From positions 1-64,000 of the forward strand of contig JBAYUQ010000018.1 of the NCBI GenBank assembly GCA_041675005.1: 64,000 bases of DNA, given 5' to 3'. The position numbers and the translations under genes were made by a program. The number at the start of each line of letters is the position of its first letter. The stretch's first letter is position 1. The DNA comes from PGYR01 sp041675005. Lineage in GTDB: Bacteria; Bacteroidota; Ignavibacteria; Kapaibacteriales; UBA2268. The notes below the pieces were generated by a model. The model saw nothing but the letters and a program-made list of their open reading frames with translations, had not been told where the DNA came from and did not search any database. Below, piece by piece: positions 5,184 through 13,865 of this stretch.

Positions 5184-7468
5184 TTACTTTCCCTTTCGTA
5201 TTCTTTTTTCAACTCTTTATCATACTTAGTTAGGTCAGGAGTGAAGCCACCAACCTGCTTATAGAATTCTTTATCGTTTAGATACTTAGCAGGTATTTCA
5301 GAACCTTTCCATATCTTCTTACCTTTAGCATCTAAGTCAGTGGCAGGTATATCGGTTCTCCTACATCCATAGTGACCACCAGAACGCCCTTTTTTAGCAA
5401 AGACTGGGTCATCTTTTCTAAAAACCTTACCATTCATCCAGACACATTTATCAGTAGTATTTTTATCAATTACAGAATAGCAACTAACAAATGGGATAAG
5501 GTCGATAGTCTCTTGGAATTGACTCCACTTAGCATTATTGTAAACTTCAGCAGTATTAGTTCTGTAGATATTATTTAATCGCCAAGGTGGTAGCTCTCCA
5601 TCCTCCTCATCACGAGTAAACCATCCACGAGTAGCTAATCGTTCACTGAGTTGCTTTTTAAATTCAGCAAGAGTTATACCTTCCTCAATCGCCTTTAAAA
5701 GAATATCCTTATAATCGTTAAGGATATCGAGTTTAGTAACACCAGTGACTGTGAATCCGTGCTCCTTGATAGCTTTGATACGTTCCTTAGCATTTTCAGA
5801 AACTTTTAAACCCTTAGACTTGAAATATTCTACGGCTTCTTCTGGAGTCTTAGAAAGAGCTTCAAGTATATCTTCGAATGTAATATCTTCTGGATTCCTA
5901 TTGAAAATAGCAAGTGAACTATTTTTCTCAGCTAGCTTAGGTTGCTCTTCACGGAAAGCAGCGTCATAACCAAGTACATCACAAATATTGATAACCTTTG
6001 TTAAATAGTCTTGATATTGGCTGCCGCTCATTTTACTATAAAGTTTATAGTAATTATCTTTTAGTTCATTTAAACTCTTGCCCTTGTGATTGAGTATAGG
6101 TTTTAGCATCTTCTCAAGATAGGCAATTGAATCCTTGTCAGACTTTACGTGTTCTACAAGCTCATCGAGTAGCTTATGATTATGTTTAGTAATCTTTTGA
6201 TTAAGAATTACTGATGAGCTGAAGTTAAAAAAATGACTGTTATCCTCTGCATTTGTATTCGATGTAGGAGGTGCAAGTTGACGTTTTATAATCTGACCTT
6301 TAGAAAACCCATACGCCTTTTCAAGATATTCCGCTGAAAAATCAAAACCCATATCAAATATTACTTTATCTCTATTAGCTTTCTCAATATTCAAGTTTTC
6401 TTCTTCAAAGAATATGAAATAAGGAATGTCAGTAGCATTAGGGAAGTTATAAGCACATACTTTCTTAATTAAGTCATTGAACGTCTTTTGAACTAGTCTT
6501 TTATCCTCTTGGATTAACCTTTCAGATACTGCCAAAGCATTCTGATCGTTACCAAGTTTACCTGCAGTTGACTGTGTACTTGCTTCATGCCCTAAGAAAA
6601 TAATAGCATTCTCACTTTTACAGTCATTTACAAACTGTTCAAATATATCTCCTGATTGCTTACCAGAAGCAGATATTACATCAACCTCCCAATTCTTATT
6701 TTTAACCATCACGTTTGAAGAAACTAGACCAGTTAGTGAACTTTCAATTTCAACCTTATCCTTATCTTCATCTGTTGAATTAGTTATATTTCCAATGACC
6801 CATGGAGATCCAAATTTTTCACAAAACTCAGCCCAGTAATCTTTGCCATGCTTCTTAAAATAAACATTCCAATAACACATGGAAAGCAAACCCACACCAT
6901 AAGGATTGTTGTATGAAGCATCATTCTTAGGAATTAAGTATTTATCAGGATGACATTCTTCTCCATCTTCTCCCTGCTCCTCTGCCATAAACCTAAGATT
7001 ATTCTCACTATCAAAACCAAACCATTGGAAAGGACGGCCGGAAATATCAACAGGAATAAACTTACCATCAACATTATCCCAGATTAATTCAATTGGCTGC
7101 ATTCCGAATAACCTAGCATCAAGAATAGTATCCATGAGGTCATAAACATCGAAGGACTCAAACACACTGTAAATCAATTCTGTAATTGCCTTATCTGCTT
7201 TGTCAGCTTGTAAATCCCAATCGAGTGATAGAGTACCTGACTTCCTAGAACGAATCAGACCCTGCAAATGCCCATCATTCATAATATCTTCATAGGCCTC
7301 AGCAAGGTCTGGTTTGAACTTGAGTAGTTTATCTACACGAGGGAGTATTTTTGATAGACCACCTCCGTAAGTTCCCTCGTATTTAATTTGAGTAGCTTGG
7401 TCATTCCTAAGAGCAGCACTACCCTTGCCCTTAGCATCTTTTATCCTTTTCTCTGCTAGCTTTGCCAT
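5180..7468 (-). CDS. portal protein (DUF935) fused to MuF-like minor head protein
   Basis: The 762-aa product joins two proteins that are separate in Mu. Residues ~25-420 are a DUF935 portal: ILPRVDKLLKFKPDLAEAYE, L-I-R-S-R-K-S-G, then NPYGVGLLSMCYWNVYFKKH and E-F-C-E-K-F-G-S-P-W-V-I-G. Residues ~600-745 are a MuF domain: YRTNTAEVYNNAKWSQF, D-K-N-T-T-D-K-C-V-W-M-N-G-K-V-F, and H-Y-G-C-R-R. The portal would form the dodecameric DNA channel, and the MuF part would reach into the capsid. A helical linker of about 150 residues joins them. It overlaps gpG by 4 bases and follows terminase by 5. Confidence 0.88.
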   Translation of the reverse strand: MAKLAEKRIKDAKGKGSAALRNDQATQIKYEGTYGGGLSKILPRVDKLLKFKPDLAEAYEDIMNDGHLQGLIRSRKSGTLSLDWDLQADKADKAITELIYSVFESFDVYDLMDTILDARLFGMQPIELIWDNVDGKFIPVDISGRPFQWFGFDSENNLRFMAEEQGEDGEECHPDKYLIPKNDASYNNPYGVGLLSMCYWNVYFKKHGKDYWAEFCEKFGSPWVIGNITNSTDEDKDKVEIESSLTGLVSSNVMVKNKNWEVDVISASGKQSGDIFEQFVNDCKSENAIIFLGHEASTQSTAGKLGNDQNALAVSERLIQEDKRLVQKTFNDLIKKVCAYNFPNATDIPYFIFFEEENLNIEKANRDKVIFDMGFDFSAEYLEKAYGFSKGQIIKRQLAPPTSNTNAEDNSHFFNFSSSVILNQKITKHNHKLLDELVEHVKSDKDSIAYLEKMLKPILNHKGKSLNELKDNYYKLYSKMSGSQYQDYLTKVINICDVLGYDAAFREEQPKLAEKNSSLAIFNRNPEDITFEDILEALSKTPEEAVEYFKSKGLKVSENAKERIKAIKEHGFTVTGVTKLDILNDYKDILLKAIEEGITLAEFKKQLSERLATRGWFTRDEEDGELPPWRLNNIYRTNTAEVYNNAKWSQFQETIDLIPFVSCYSVIDKNTTDKCVWMNGKVFRKDDPVFAKKGRSGGHYGCRRTDIPATDLDAKGKKIWKGSEIPAKYLNDKEFYKQVGGFTPDLTKYDKELKKEYERESK

Positions 7469-7473
7469 TTCAC

Positions 7474-8811
7474 TTACCTATTAATTTTTGATTTTCTTAA
7501 GTTACCACGCACATTTGTACGAGTTCTAGTTGTTGGAGCATGGGCAACAATCCTATTACCTCCAGTTAACCAACGGCCTTCAATAAAACCGAATTTCCAT
7601 GAAGCATATCTACCACCATCTATAGCGTGGTCATCTGCTTTAACAGGAACTTCAGTATTATTTCCATATTTATCTTGACCATATACATAGTTGTCAAAGT
7701 TCTGAATAATGTTCACTGAGTGTTTAGTAATTTTATGCTTATAACCTTTAAGCCACCCAATCCCATCAACAACTGAATTAGGACCTTTAACCGCTTCAAA
7801 TACATTGAAACCTGCTCTTCTCAACTCTTCTATTAGTGCAGCGTTTGCACTATCTACTACAACTGGTTTATTTCCTATTCGGGATCTGAATTCAATAACC
7901 TTCTCAACTAAATCAGAAGGAGTTAATTTCCTTTGATAAACCAATTCATCCCAATAAATAGTGCCTTCACTATGACCAATTTCGACTACTGCAGATGGAT
8001 TACTGAAACCATAATCTATCCCGAAGTAAGTATCTGCTTGACTAGGGATAGATTCTATTAAATCATAATCATCAAATACTAACCCTTCAAGACCGCTACC
8101 CCACAAACCCAGTACATTAACTCTATATTTTTCTTTGCTAATGTGTTTAAGACCAAGCAATTTCTGAATCCTTTGCTTACTAATAAACTCATTATCCATA
8201 TATGTCATATGGTAAATTGAAACACCTTCTTGAGTAGAAGGCACTGTCATAAATTTACCGTCTGGTCTTTCATAAGTTTCCTTAGGAGGGAAGAAAGCAT
8301 CATTAATCCAGCATGTTTTAAGACCTGGATTAAATGTTAAAACTTCCTTTATTACATCAGTTTTTGAAGACCTTAGGCCTAGTGAGAAAGTAATGTAATC
8401 GTCATAAGTAATCTGGTCTGCTTCTTCATACCAAGCATGCGTAGGGTCTTTCATTGATTTTGCTTTATCAGCATTATCAAGACCCTTAGCAATGATTCTA
8501 TTTTTTGGATTAGGTTTGTATATAATTTCAAGTGGACTGACCTTAATATCGAAAAGGTGGTCTAATTTGAATTGTTGAATCAAATCAACGATTTGTTCAA
8601 ACTGAGAACCTTTGATATCTCTATATACTTTCCTAACCAGAACAACCTTACAATAATCAAGGGACATAATGTCCATCAAGAATTCTAAGCCAACCTCATG
8701 TGATTTTGCACTATCACGACCACCATAAACAATTCTTATGGGATTTTTATCTTCATGGAATGGTATATAGCTTAAATTGAAACAATCAATATCAAACTTA
8801 TATGTCATCAT
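7474..8811 (-). CDS. phage terminase large subunit (PBSX/Terminase_3 type)
   Basis: A full-length 445-aa terminase. The ATPase half carries a Walker A of the form G-G-R-D-S-A-K-S (around residue 31) and a Walker B/catalytic E in H-A-W-Y-E-E-A-D-Q. The RNase H-like nuclease half begins at F-G-I-D-Y-G-F-S-N-P-S-A, followed by V-V-D-S-A-N and a final D-D-H-A-I-D-G-G-R-Y. It cuts and pumps phage DNA into the procapsid. The Walker A has Asp and Ala where the commonest form is G-G-R-G-S-G-K-S. The start overlaps the stop of the upstream gene (ATGA). Confidence 0.92.
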   Translation of the reverse strand: MMTYKFDIDCFNLSYIPFHEDKNPIRIVYGGRDSAKSHEVGLEFLMDIMSLDYCKVVLVRKVYRDIKGSQFEQIVDLIQQFKLDHLFDIKVSPLEIIYKPNPKNRIIAKGLDNADKAKSMKDPTHAWYEEADQITYDDYITFSLGLRSSKTDVIKEVLTFNPGLKTCWINDAFFPPKETYERPDGKFMTVPSTQEGVSIYHMTYMDNEFISKQRIQKLLGLKHISKEKYRVNVLGLWGSGLEGLVFDDYDLIESIPSQADTYFGIDYGFSNPSAVVEIGHSEGTIYWDELVYQRKLTPSDLVEKVIEFRSRIGNKPVVVDSANAALIEELRRAGFNVFEAVKGPNSVVDGIGWLKGYKHKITKHSVNIIQNFDNYVYGQDKYGNNTEVPVKADDHAIDGGRYASWKFGFIEGRWLTGGNRIVAHAPTTRTRTNVRGNLRKSKINR

Positions 8812-9422
8812 TCTTCTTCTAGTGCTCTTTTCCTGTTCTCTAGAACCTCTCTAATCCTATCGTTTGATTCTGGTTTAATCACGACAATTTGCGGTGCACC
8901 TTCATGATGTGTTTGAATTATCTCATTTGGCTGATCGTTAACTTTCCGTTCAGTATCTACAACCTTAGATAAAACAGAAGCATTCTTGTTTACTATAAAC
9001 AGCAAATCACTTAAATCTAACTCTTCGAGTTTTAACCGTCCATCATTGACTCTAGTTAATACTTCTTTAATTGGCAACATCAGAGCAGTCTCGGTAGCCC
9101 TAATATTATTAATATGCCTTTTTCTCATTGCCTTTAGATTCTTAATAGTCTCTTTGCTAAGCTCTATATCTATGTGCTTTTCATAAGCATCAACTCTTTT
9201 TACCCAATGGCAAGGGGAAGAGTAATATGCAATCGCTTGTTCAGATACTCCAAATAGAGTAGCCACATTCATAAGAGACCTATGCCCTGCACCCATATCT
9301 CGATAAGCAACGAAGTAGTTGAATGCCTTTGCTGACTCATCAGGGTGCATTTCCCAAATCCTATCATTTGGAAATCTATCAAAATCTAGTTCAATATGTC
9401 TATGTCTGTTAGCTTCCCTCAT
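8808..9422 (-). CDS. terminase small subunit-like DNA-binding protein
   Basis: A 204-aa protein directly upstream of the large terminase, overlapping both neighbours by 4 bases. The N-terminal third has the phage pattern (W-E-M-H-P-D-E-S-A-K-A-F-N-Y-F-V-A-Y-R-D-M-G split over residues 23-44), then R-S-L-M-N-V-A-T-L-F-G-V-S-E-Q-A-I, an HTH, and a W-V-K-R-V-D-A-Y motif. The rest is a helical oligomerisation region. Position and layout fit a terminase small subunit that recognises the packaging site. Identity to a named family cannot be shown by eye. Confidence 0.7.
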   Translation of the reverse strand: MREANRHRHIELDFDRFPNDRIWEMHPDESAKAFNYFVAYRDMGAGHRSLMNVATLFGVSEQAIAYYSSPCHWVKRVDAYEKHIDIELSKETIKNLKAMRKRHINNIRATETALMLPIKEVLTRVNDGRLKLEELDLSDLLFIVNKNASVLSKVVDTERKVNDQPNEIIQTHHEGAPQIVVIKPESNDRIREVLENRKRALEEE

Positions 9423-10837
9423 TCAACTAACTCCTCCTCAAAGAAATCTAGAGTTATTACATCTCCATTTCTTTTGACTTCACATTCAACATTATTATCT
9501 CTGCAATAGCGTAAATATCTTTTTACAATCTCATCAGCAAATCGAGGTTCGTATTCCATACCAAAACAAATTCTATTCATTTGCTCTGCACATATCATAG
9601 TAGTTCCAGAACCCAAGAATAAATCAAGTACAATCTCTGTTTCTTTTGATGAGTTTCTTAATGCTCTTGCAGCTAGCTTTACAGGTTTTTGAGTAGGGTG
9701 GACATAGTTTACATTATGGTCTCTTAGAACTTCCCAAACATTATCATCCATAACCTCAGCTGACCATCTTCTTTTACCATCGTGACTATTGCCAGTAACT
9801 GAGTCTTTACCGCCAAATAAACAAGGTTCATAGCGTTTGCGATAATGTGCGTAGGTCATTGGAGCTACTTGCTTGTACCAAATAATCGGCACACCATCGA
9901 AAGATAAATCATTAAGTTTAAAAGCTGTTGTAAGTTCATGGAAGTATTTAGAAGCAAACCACACGTAATAGTGTGCATACTCAATTGAATGTCTCTTTGC
10001 CAGACTAATAAATTTGAATAAAAATTGAGAGTATTCTTCGTCAGACATCGAGTCGGCCCACTCGGAGCAGTAGTCATCTGACCAGTTGCGACCTCTGTTT
10101 TCTGGTCGGCTTTCGTTAAATTCTGCATAATTTACATTATAAGGTGGGTCAGTATATATAAGATGTGCAAGCTTGCCATCCATTAATTGCTCAACATCAT
10201 CATCATTAGTAGAATCACCAACTAATAATCTATGATTATTTAACTCATACAAATCTCCTCTTATTGACTTTACAATCGTTGAGTTCGATTCTTCAATCTC
10301 ATCTTCTATCATATCGCCAATAGGTGCATTCCTCCCATATTCTAACTCTGCACGGTCTAGTAGTCTCTGGTCGATATCTATAGTGGAGTATAAGTCTTCT
10401 TCTCCAAATTGTTCAAGTAGCTCAGCGAGTATCTCACCCAATTTAAAAGGGTCAGCATCGAATCTTAATTCATTTGTTTGGATTGCTATACGCTTGGCTT
10501 CAGCAAGTGTAATCTCTCCGTGATCGTATGCTATTATATGTTGAGTACCTAAGATATTCAGATCATCAAGTCTGTGATTTCCGTTTACTACTTCATAGTA
10601 TCCAGTATCTAACTTGCGAACATGCATTGTCTCAATTTGTCCGTGTCTTTTCAGACTCTCTTGTAATTTCTGAGAACGATTCTCATTTTCTGTTTTGTAG
10701 TTCCATCCTGCCTTAACTAATATTCCAATTGGAAATATCTTATAGTTCTTAAATATCTTCTGTTCTGAATCTGGGAGATTAGCAAGATATTCAGCAGGCA
10801 CTTCTCTAATTTCACTGGTCAGTTGGTCTAAACTCAT
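9419..10837 (-). CDS. ParB-domain DNA methyltransferase (N4/N6, beta class)
   Basis: The 472-aa protein begins with a ParB/Srx-like nuclease-fold domain (residues ~30-140; motif V-V-N-G-N-H-R-L at 84-90). A DNA methyltransferase domain follows: T-D-P-P-Y-N-V-N-Y (catalytic DPPY at 230-233) before the SAM-binding L-D-L-F-L-G-S-G-T-T (407-413), the beta-class order. Such fusions are common in the packaging modules of Mu-like and related phages and probably protect phage DNA from host restriction or mark the packaging substrate. It is first in the leftward operon, next to the divergent control region. No cognate nuclease lies nearby. Confidence 0.88.
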   Translation of the reverse strand: MSLDQLTSEIREVPAEYLANLPDSEQKIFKNYKIFPIGILVKAGWNYKTENENRSQKLQESLKRHGQIETMHVRKLDTGYYEVVNGNHRLDDLNILGTQHIIAYDHGEITLAEAKRIAIQTNELRFDADPFKLGEILAELLEQFGEEDLYSTIDIDQRLLDRAELEYGRNAPIGDMIEDEIEESNSTIVKSIRGDLYELNNHRLLVGDSTNDDDVEQLMDGKLAHLIYTDPPYNVNYAEFNESRPENRGRNWSDDYCSEWADSMSDEEYSQFLFKFISLAKRHSIEYAHYYVWFASKYFHELTTAFKLNDLSFDGVPIIWYKQVAPMTYAHYRKRYEPCLFGGKDSVTGNSHDGKRRWSAEVMDDNVWEVLRDHNVNYVHPTQKPVKLAARALRNSSKETEIVLDLFLGSGTTMICAEQMNRICFGMEYEPRFADEIVKRYLRYCRDNNVECEVKRNGDVITLDFFEEELVE

Positions 10838-10995
10838 AAGGATGCCTTAAATATTAATAGTTGTTATAAGTGCAAAACTCCTAAAACTATTATTCAGCTC
10901 GTGGGTCAACTCGTGGGTCATTACGTGGGTCGAGATGGACTACAAGTCAACAAAGACACTCCTTAGCTTTGCGGTAATTAAATAATAGGCAAAGC
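10838..10995. promoter_or_regulatory. divergent late control region
   Basis: This 158-bp gap is the only space between the leftward packaging operon and the rightward capsid operon, so it must hold both promoters. It carries three tandem 12-bp repeats (10898-10933). There is also a hairpin, GCTTTGC (10966-10972) with GCAAAGC (10989-10995), which touches the GTG start of the protease gene and could hide its ribosome-binding region. No textbook -35/-10 pair is obvious, which fits promoters needing a phage activator. Confidence 0.55.
10898..10933 (+). repeat. three 12-bp tandem repeats with core CGTGGGTC
   Basis: CTCGTGGGTCAA, CTCGTGGGTCAT and TACGTGGGTCGA follow one another without gaps. Each contains CGTGGGTC at a 12-bp step, close to one helical turn, so a protein bound to all three would sit on one face of the DNA. 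The position between divergent operons suggests operators for a late activator or repressor, or the binding site of the small terminase or ParB-methylase encoded alongside. Confidence 0.75.
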
Positions 10996-12150
10996 GTGAA
11001 AAAGACCATTTTAATCAATTCAGCAATTTTCCCAGATAATTGGGGTGACACAGTTTCCCTTAATAAGGTTATCAAGCAGATGGGTAACGCCAGAAAAGGC
11101 GATGATATTGAAGTGCTTGTCAATTCCCCAGGTGGTAGCGTTTGGGAAGGAACAGCTATATTTAACTACCTCCGCGATTTTGAACCAACAGTAAGAATTA
11201 TAGGAATGGCAGGTTCAATTGCTTCTATTATTGCTTTAGCAGGTAAAAAAATAATAATGGGTCCAGGGTCTATGTTCATGGTGCATAACCCTAGCAAACT
11301 CTCAATTGGAAATGAACATGACCACAGACTTTCTGCAGACCAATTAAAAGCTGTTAAGAAAGCTATGATTGAAGCATATCAAACTAGAATCAATAAAACA
11401 GAAGCAGAGCTAGTTGAATGGTTAGACACTGAAAGATACATATCTGGAAAGGAAGCCAAAGCACTAGGACTTGCTGATGAATTTAATTCTGAGCCACAGG
11501 AGGCAGGTAAGATAAGTGTGCTTGACTCTACTTATTCATTTGTAGCTATGATGAACTCTGAAAACCAGCCAACAACAGAATATAACAATACAACAATTAA
11601 TAATGAGGTTCCAAATATGGACTTACAAACAAAAGTTAATTCTTTGCAAGAAGAACTAAACGCAAAAGTTGCTGAGAACAACACTTTAACTTCAAAGGTT
11701 TCTGATTTAGAAACTCAAAACCAGAAGTTAGAAGGGGATTTGACGGCAGCAAAAAACAAGGTTTTAGAATCCAAAATGGAGTCTTACAAAACTGAGGAAG
11801 CAGCGTTTGTTGACAACCTAATTGAAAACAAACAGATAGAAGCTACTAAAAAAGACTTTCTAGTTAACGACTTAGTTGCTAAAAGATTAGAAGACAGTGG
11901 CGATGCATATAACAGTATGCGAGAGTTCTTGAATTCTAAACCTGTTAATCCATTGACTGTCCCACAAGCAACTAAAGATAAAGCAACTGGAGAAGACGGT
12001 AGTTCATTTGATATCTCAGACTTCAACAGTAAAGATAAAGAAGACCAAATTTTAGCAGTCGTTAACAAACGAGCTCAAAAAGATGGAATTTCCTTCTTGG
12101 AGGCACTTGAATTAGTACAATCCGAAGCATCAGCTAAAGGAGGTGTATAA
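10996..12150 (+). CDS. ClpP-like head maturation protease with scaffold C-terminus
   Basis: This 384-aa protein starts at GTG. Residues ~1-175 are a ClpP/S14-type prohead protease: V-N-S-P-G-G-S-V-W-E-G, the nucleophile in I-I-G-M-A-G-S-I-A-S-I, and the histidine in F-M-V-H-N-P. The remainder is a charged coiled coil (about 208-265) and a C-terminal domain, the layout of a scaffold fused to its protease. An in-frame ATG at 11617 behind GAGG would make a separate 177-residue scaffold, as in lambda C/Nu3. The protease trims scaffold and capsid proteins during head maturation. The stop overlaps the capsid gene start by one base. Confidence 0.88.
   Translation: MKKTILINSAIFPDNWGDTVSLNKVIKQMGNARKGDDIEVLVNSPGGSVWEGTAIFNYLRDFEPTVRIIGMAGSIASIIALAGKKIIMGPGSMFMVHNPSKLSIGNEHDHRLSADQLKAVKKAMIEAYQTRINKTEAELVEWLDTERYISGKEAKALGLADEFNSEPQEAGKISVLDSTYSFVAMMNSENQPTTEYNNTTINNEVPNMDLQTKVNSLQEELNAKVAENNTLTSKVSDLETQNQKLEGDLTAAKNKVLESKMESYKTEEAAFVDNLIENKQIEATKKDFLVNDLVAKRLEDSGDAYNSMREFLNSKPVNPLTVPQATKDKATGEDGSSFDISDFNSKDKEDQILAVVNKRAQKDGISFLEALELVQSEASAKGGV
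11617..12150 (+). CDS. nested scaffold protein from internal start (predicted)
   Basis: An ATG in frame 207 codons into the protease gene follows AATGAGGTTCCAAAT, so GAGG lies about 8 bases ahead. The product would begin MDLQTKVNSLQEELNAK and contain only the coiled coil and the C-terminal domain, without protease. Many phages express scaffold this way to exceed the protease in amount. Predicted from the start signal and domain boundary only. Confidence 0.5.
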   Translation: MDLQTKVNSLQEELNAKVAENNTLTSKVSDLETQNQKLEGDLTAAKNKVLESKMESYKTEEAAFVDNLIENKQIEATKKDFLVNDLVAKRLEDSGDAYNSMREFLNSKPVNPLTVPQATKDKATGEDGSSFDISDFNSKDKEDQILAVVNKRAQKDGISFLEALELVQSEASAKGGV

Positions 12151-13076
12151 TGTCAGGTTCAGCACAAATAAGACACAATCAACTAAAAAGTAAACTCTTA
12201 ACTAGTATTGCACACGGAGTTACACAAGCTGAGCATATTGGTACAAAAGTGTTTCCAATAGTTCAGGAGACGCAAAAGAACTTAGAAGTTCCAATCTTCG
12301 GTACTGATGCATTTACTTCTGTAAGTACAAAAAGAGCACCCGGAGCTCCACCTGCACAAGGTACAAGCCAACAAGTTACAACAATACCAGTTCAACTTAT
12401 TGAATACGCTTACGAAGAGTTTATTGATAGACAAGAAACTGAGGACGGTGATTTATTCAATTTGAAGAAAGCTAAGTCAAGAAATGCCTTGCAAAAGGTA
12501 TTGAACGGTCGTGAAATAAACATTGCTAACAAAGTAAATGATTATGCTTCTTACGGCTCTGATAACAAAGAAACATTGACAACTACAGACCAATGGACTC
12601 ATGCTGATTCAAATCCATTTGAACAAATCATGGATGGTAAGACAACTATTGAGAAAAAACTTGGTGTCACTGTTAATACATTAACACTAGGAGCTGAATC
12701 TTGGAATGCATTATTCAAGAATGTGAAGCTTAGAAAAGAGATTATAGATGCAAGAATTGGATTAGTGACTATTGAAACAATCAAACAAATTCTTGAAATA
12801 GAAAATCTATTTGTAGGTAAAGCAATAGACACAGTAGCAGGAGTTAATAGTTTTGTTTGGAAAGATAATGCAGTATTGTCTTATACAACTACTAATAAGA
12901 ACCCTAATAAGTTCGACCCATCATTTGGATTTACATTCCAAAGAAAAGGACATCCATACATTACAGAATCGCAAGACAGAAATGGCAACATTGATTTCTA
13001 CACAGCTTATTTACAGTATGCTGCTGAAGTTATCTCTTATGATGCAGCTTATATTTTTAAAGATACGAATGGGTAA
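12150..13076 (+). CDS. major capsid protein (HK97 fold, Mu-like group)
   Basis: A 308-aa protein with the strongest SD in the region (AAAGGAGGTGTATAATG), as expected for the most abundant virion protein. It has an N-terminal helix, then V-P-I-F-G-T-D-A-F and a long stretch ending in F-G-F-T-F-Q-R-K-G-H-P. The C-terminal motif (G-N-I-D-F-Y...Y-A-A-E-V-I-S-Y-D-A-A-Y-I-F) is typical of phage capsid proteins. It sits directly after the protease/scaffold and before cement and gp36-like genes. It builds the icosahedral shell. No separate N-terminal delta domain is needed because the scaffold is a separate part. Confidence 0.88.
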   Translation: MSGSAQIRHNQLKSKLLTSIAHGVTQAEHIGTKVFPIVQETQKNLEVPIFGTDAFTSVSTKRAPGAPPAQGTSQQVTTIPVQLIEYAYEEFIDRQETEDGDLFNLKKAKSRNALQKVLNGREINIANKVNDYASYGSDNKETLTTTDQWTHADSNPFEQIMDGKTTIEKKLGVTVNTLTLGAESWNALFKNVKLRKEIIDARIGLVTIETIKQILEIENLFVGKAIDTVAGVNSFVWKDNAVLSYTTTNKNPNKFDPSFGFTFQRKGHPYITESQDRNGNIDFYTAYLQYAAEVISYDAAYIFKDTNG

Positions 13077-13081
13077 TTAGC

Positions 13082-13354
13082 ATGAAAAAAAGAACATACA
13101 CAACGATCAGATACAATGGTAAGAAACTAGCTCCTGGAGAATATGAATTTGATAAAAAATTCATTGAGAATCATCCTTATGTATTCGAACCAGAAAAATC
13201 AGAGGCAGTAAATGTCCCTGAATTTGCTTCTGCTTTACAATCACAAATTGATAATCTAGAAGACACATTAGACACTTTAAACACTGAATTATCAGCTAAA
13301 GACAAAGAAATAGCAGAATTGAAAGCGAAATTATCTGCGGATGGAGGCAATTAA
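13082..13354 (+). CDS. small coiled-coil virion-associated protein
   Basis: A 90-aa protein 5 bases after the capsid gene. Residues 1-40 form a small beta-rich domain (RTYTTIRYNGKKLAPGEYEF) of the type seen in phage head or neck proteins. Residues ~50-88 form a predicted coiled coil rich in L, D, E and K. No signal peptide. It is probably a minor head or assembly factor; I do not recognise the family. Its stop overlaps the next start by one base. Confidence 0.65.
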   Translation: MKKRTYTTIRYNGKKLAPGEYEFDKKFIENHPYVFEPEKSEAVNVPEFASALQSQIDNLEDTLDTLNTELSAKDKEIAELKAKLSADGGN

Positions 13355-13527
13355 TGTCAACATCAGAAAAAACACTATGTAAGGTGCTTAAACCAGTCAG
13401 AATTTATGGTATTGGCTATAAAGAAAATGACAGAGTTGAAGTTCAGAATGTTCATCTGAATCACTACGGTAAGAGTATCGAGCCAATAAAAGTAAAAACA
13501 GAAATCAAAAAAGAAGGAGATAAATAA
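13354..13527 (+). CDS. 57-aa phage structural-region protein
   Basis: ATG at 13354 shares one base with the stop of the gene before, and its own TAA shares one base with the ATG of the gene after, so it sits exactly in the operon's coupled chain. The product (MSTSEKTLCKVLKPVRIYGI onward) has a basic, beta-rich centre and a charged end; no family recognised. Tight one-base overlaps on both sides are the main evidence that it is real. Confidence 0.65.
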   Translation: MSTSEKTLCKVLKPVRIYGIGYKENDRVEVQNVHLNHYGKSIEPIKVKTEIKKEGDK

Positions 13528-13865
13528 TGTCACAATTAACACATTATCCAGCGGGTCCGATTAGCGAGACACTTGCTGGTGACGTACCGGCTCATAGATT
13601 AGTTGGATTCAATAGAACCCTCAGCGGCGACTCTACAGTACCTATTGGAGTGACTAATGAATTTGATTACTTAAGCGGTGACGAAGCAGTATTATATACT
13701 AGAGGTATTGTCTTAATCTCAACTGCTGAGGCAGGCTATGTAGGTGACGCCTTAATTTGTGCTGCAAATGGTAAAGTTAAAGGGCAAACAGGTTCTGCTT
13801 ATGTAGTGGGATATGCAATGGAGGATTTTGCAGATGCATCATTAGTAAGAGTGAAGCTAGTATAA
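13527..13865 (+). CDS. capsid cement/decoration protein (DUF2190-like)
   Basis: A 112-aa beta-rich protein with good SD (AAGGAGATAAATAATG). The pattern of short strands, V-L-Y-T-R-G-I-V-L-I-S-T-A-E-A-G-Y-V-G-D-A, then A-N-G-K-V and a closing A-Y-V-V-G-Y-A-M-E-D, matches small cement proteins with an SH3-like barrel (DUF2190). These lie next to major capsid genes and stabilise the shell from outside. Position downstream of the capsid gene agrees. Confidence 0.65.
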   Translation: MSQLTHYPAGPISETLAGDVPAHRLVGFNRTLSGDSTVPIGVTNEFDYLSGDEAVLYTRGIVLISTAEAGYVGDALICAANGKVKGQTGSAYVVGYAMEDFADASLVRVKLV

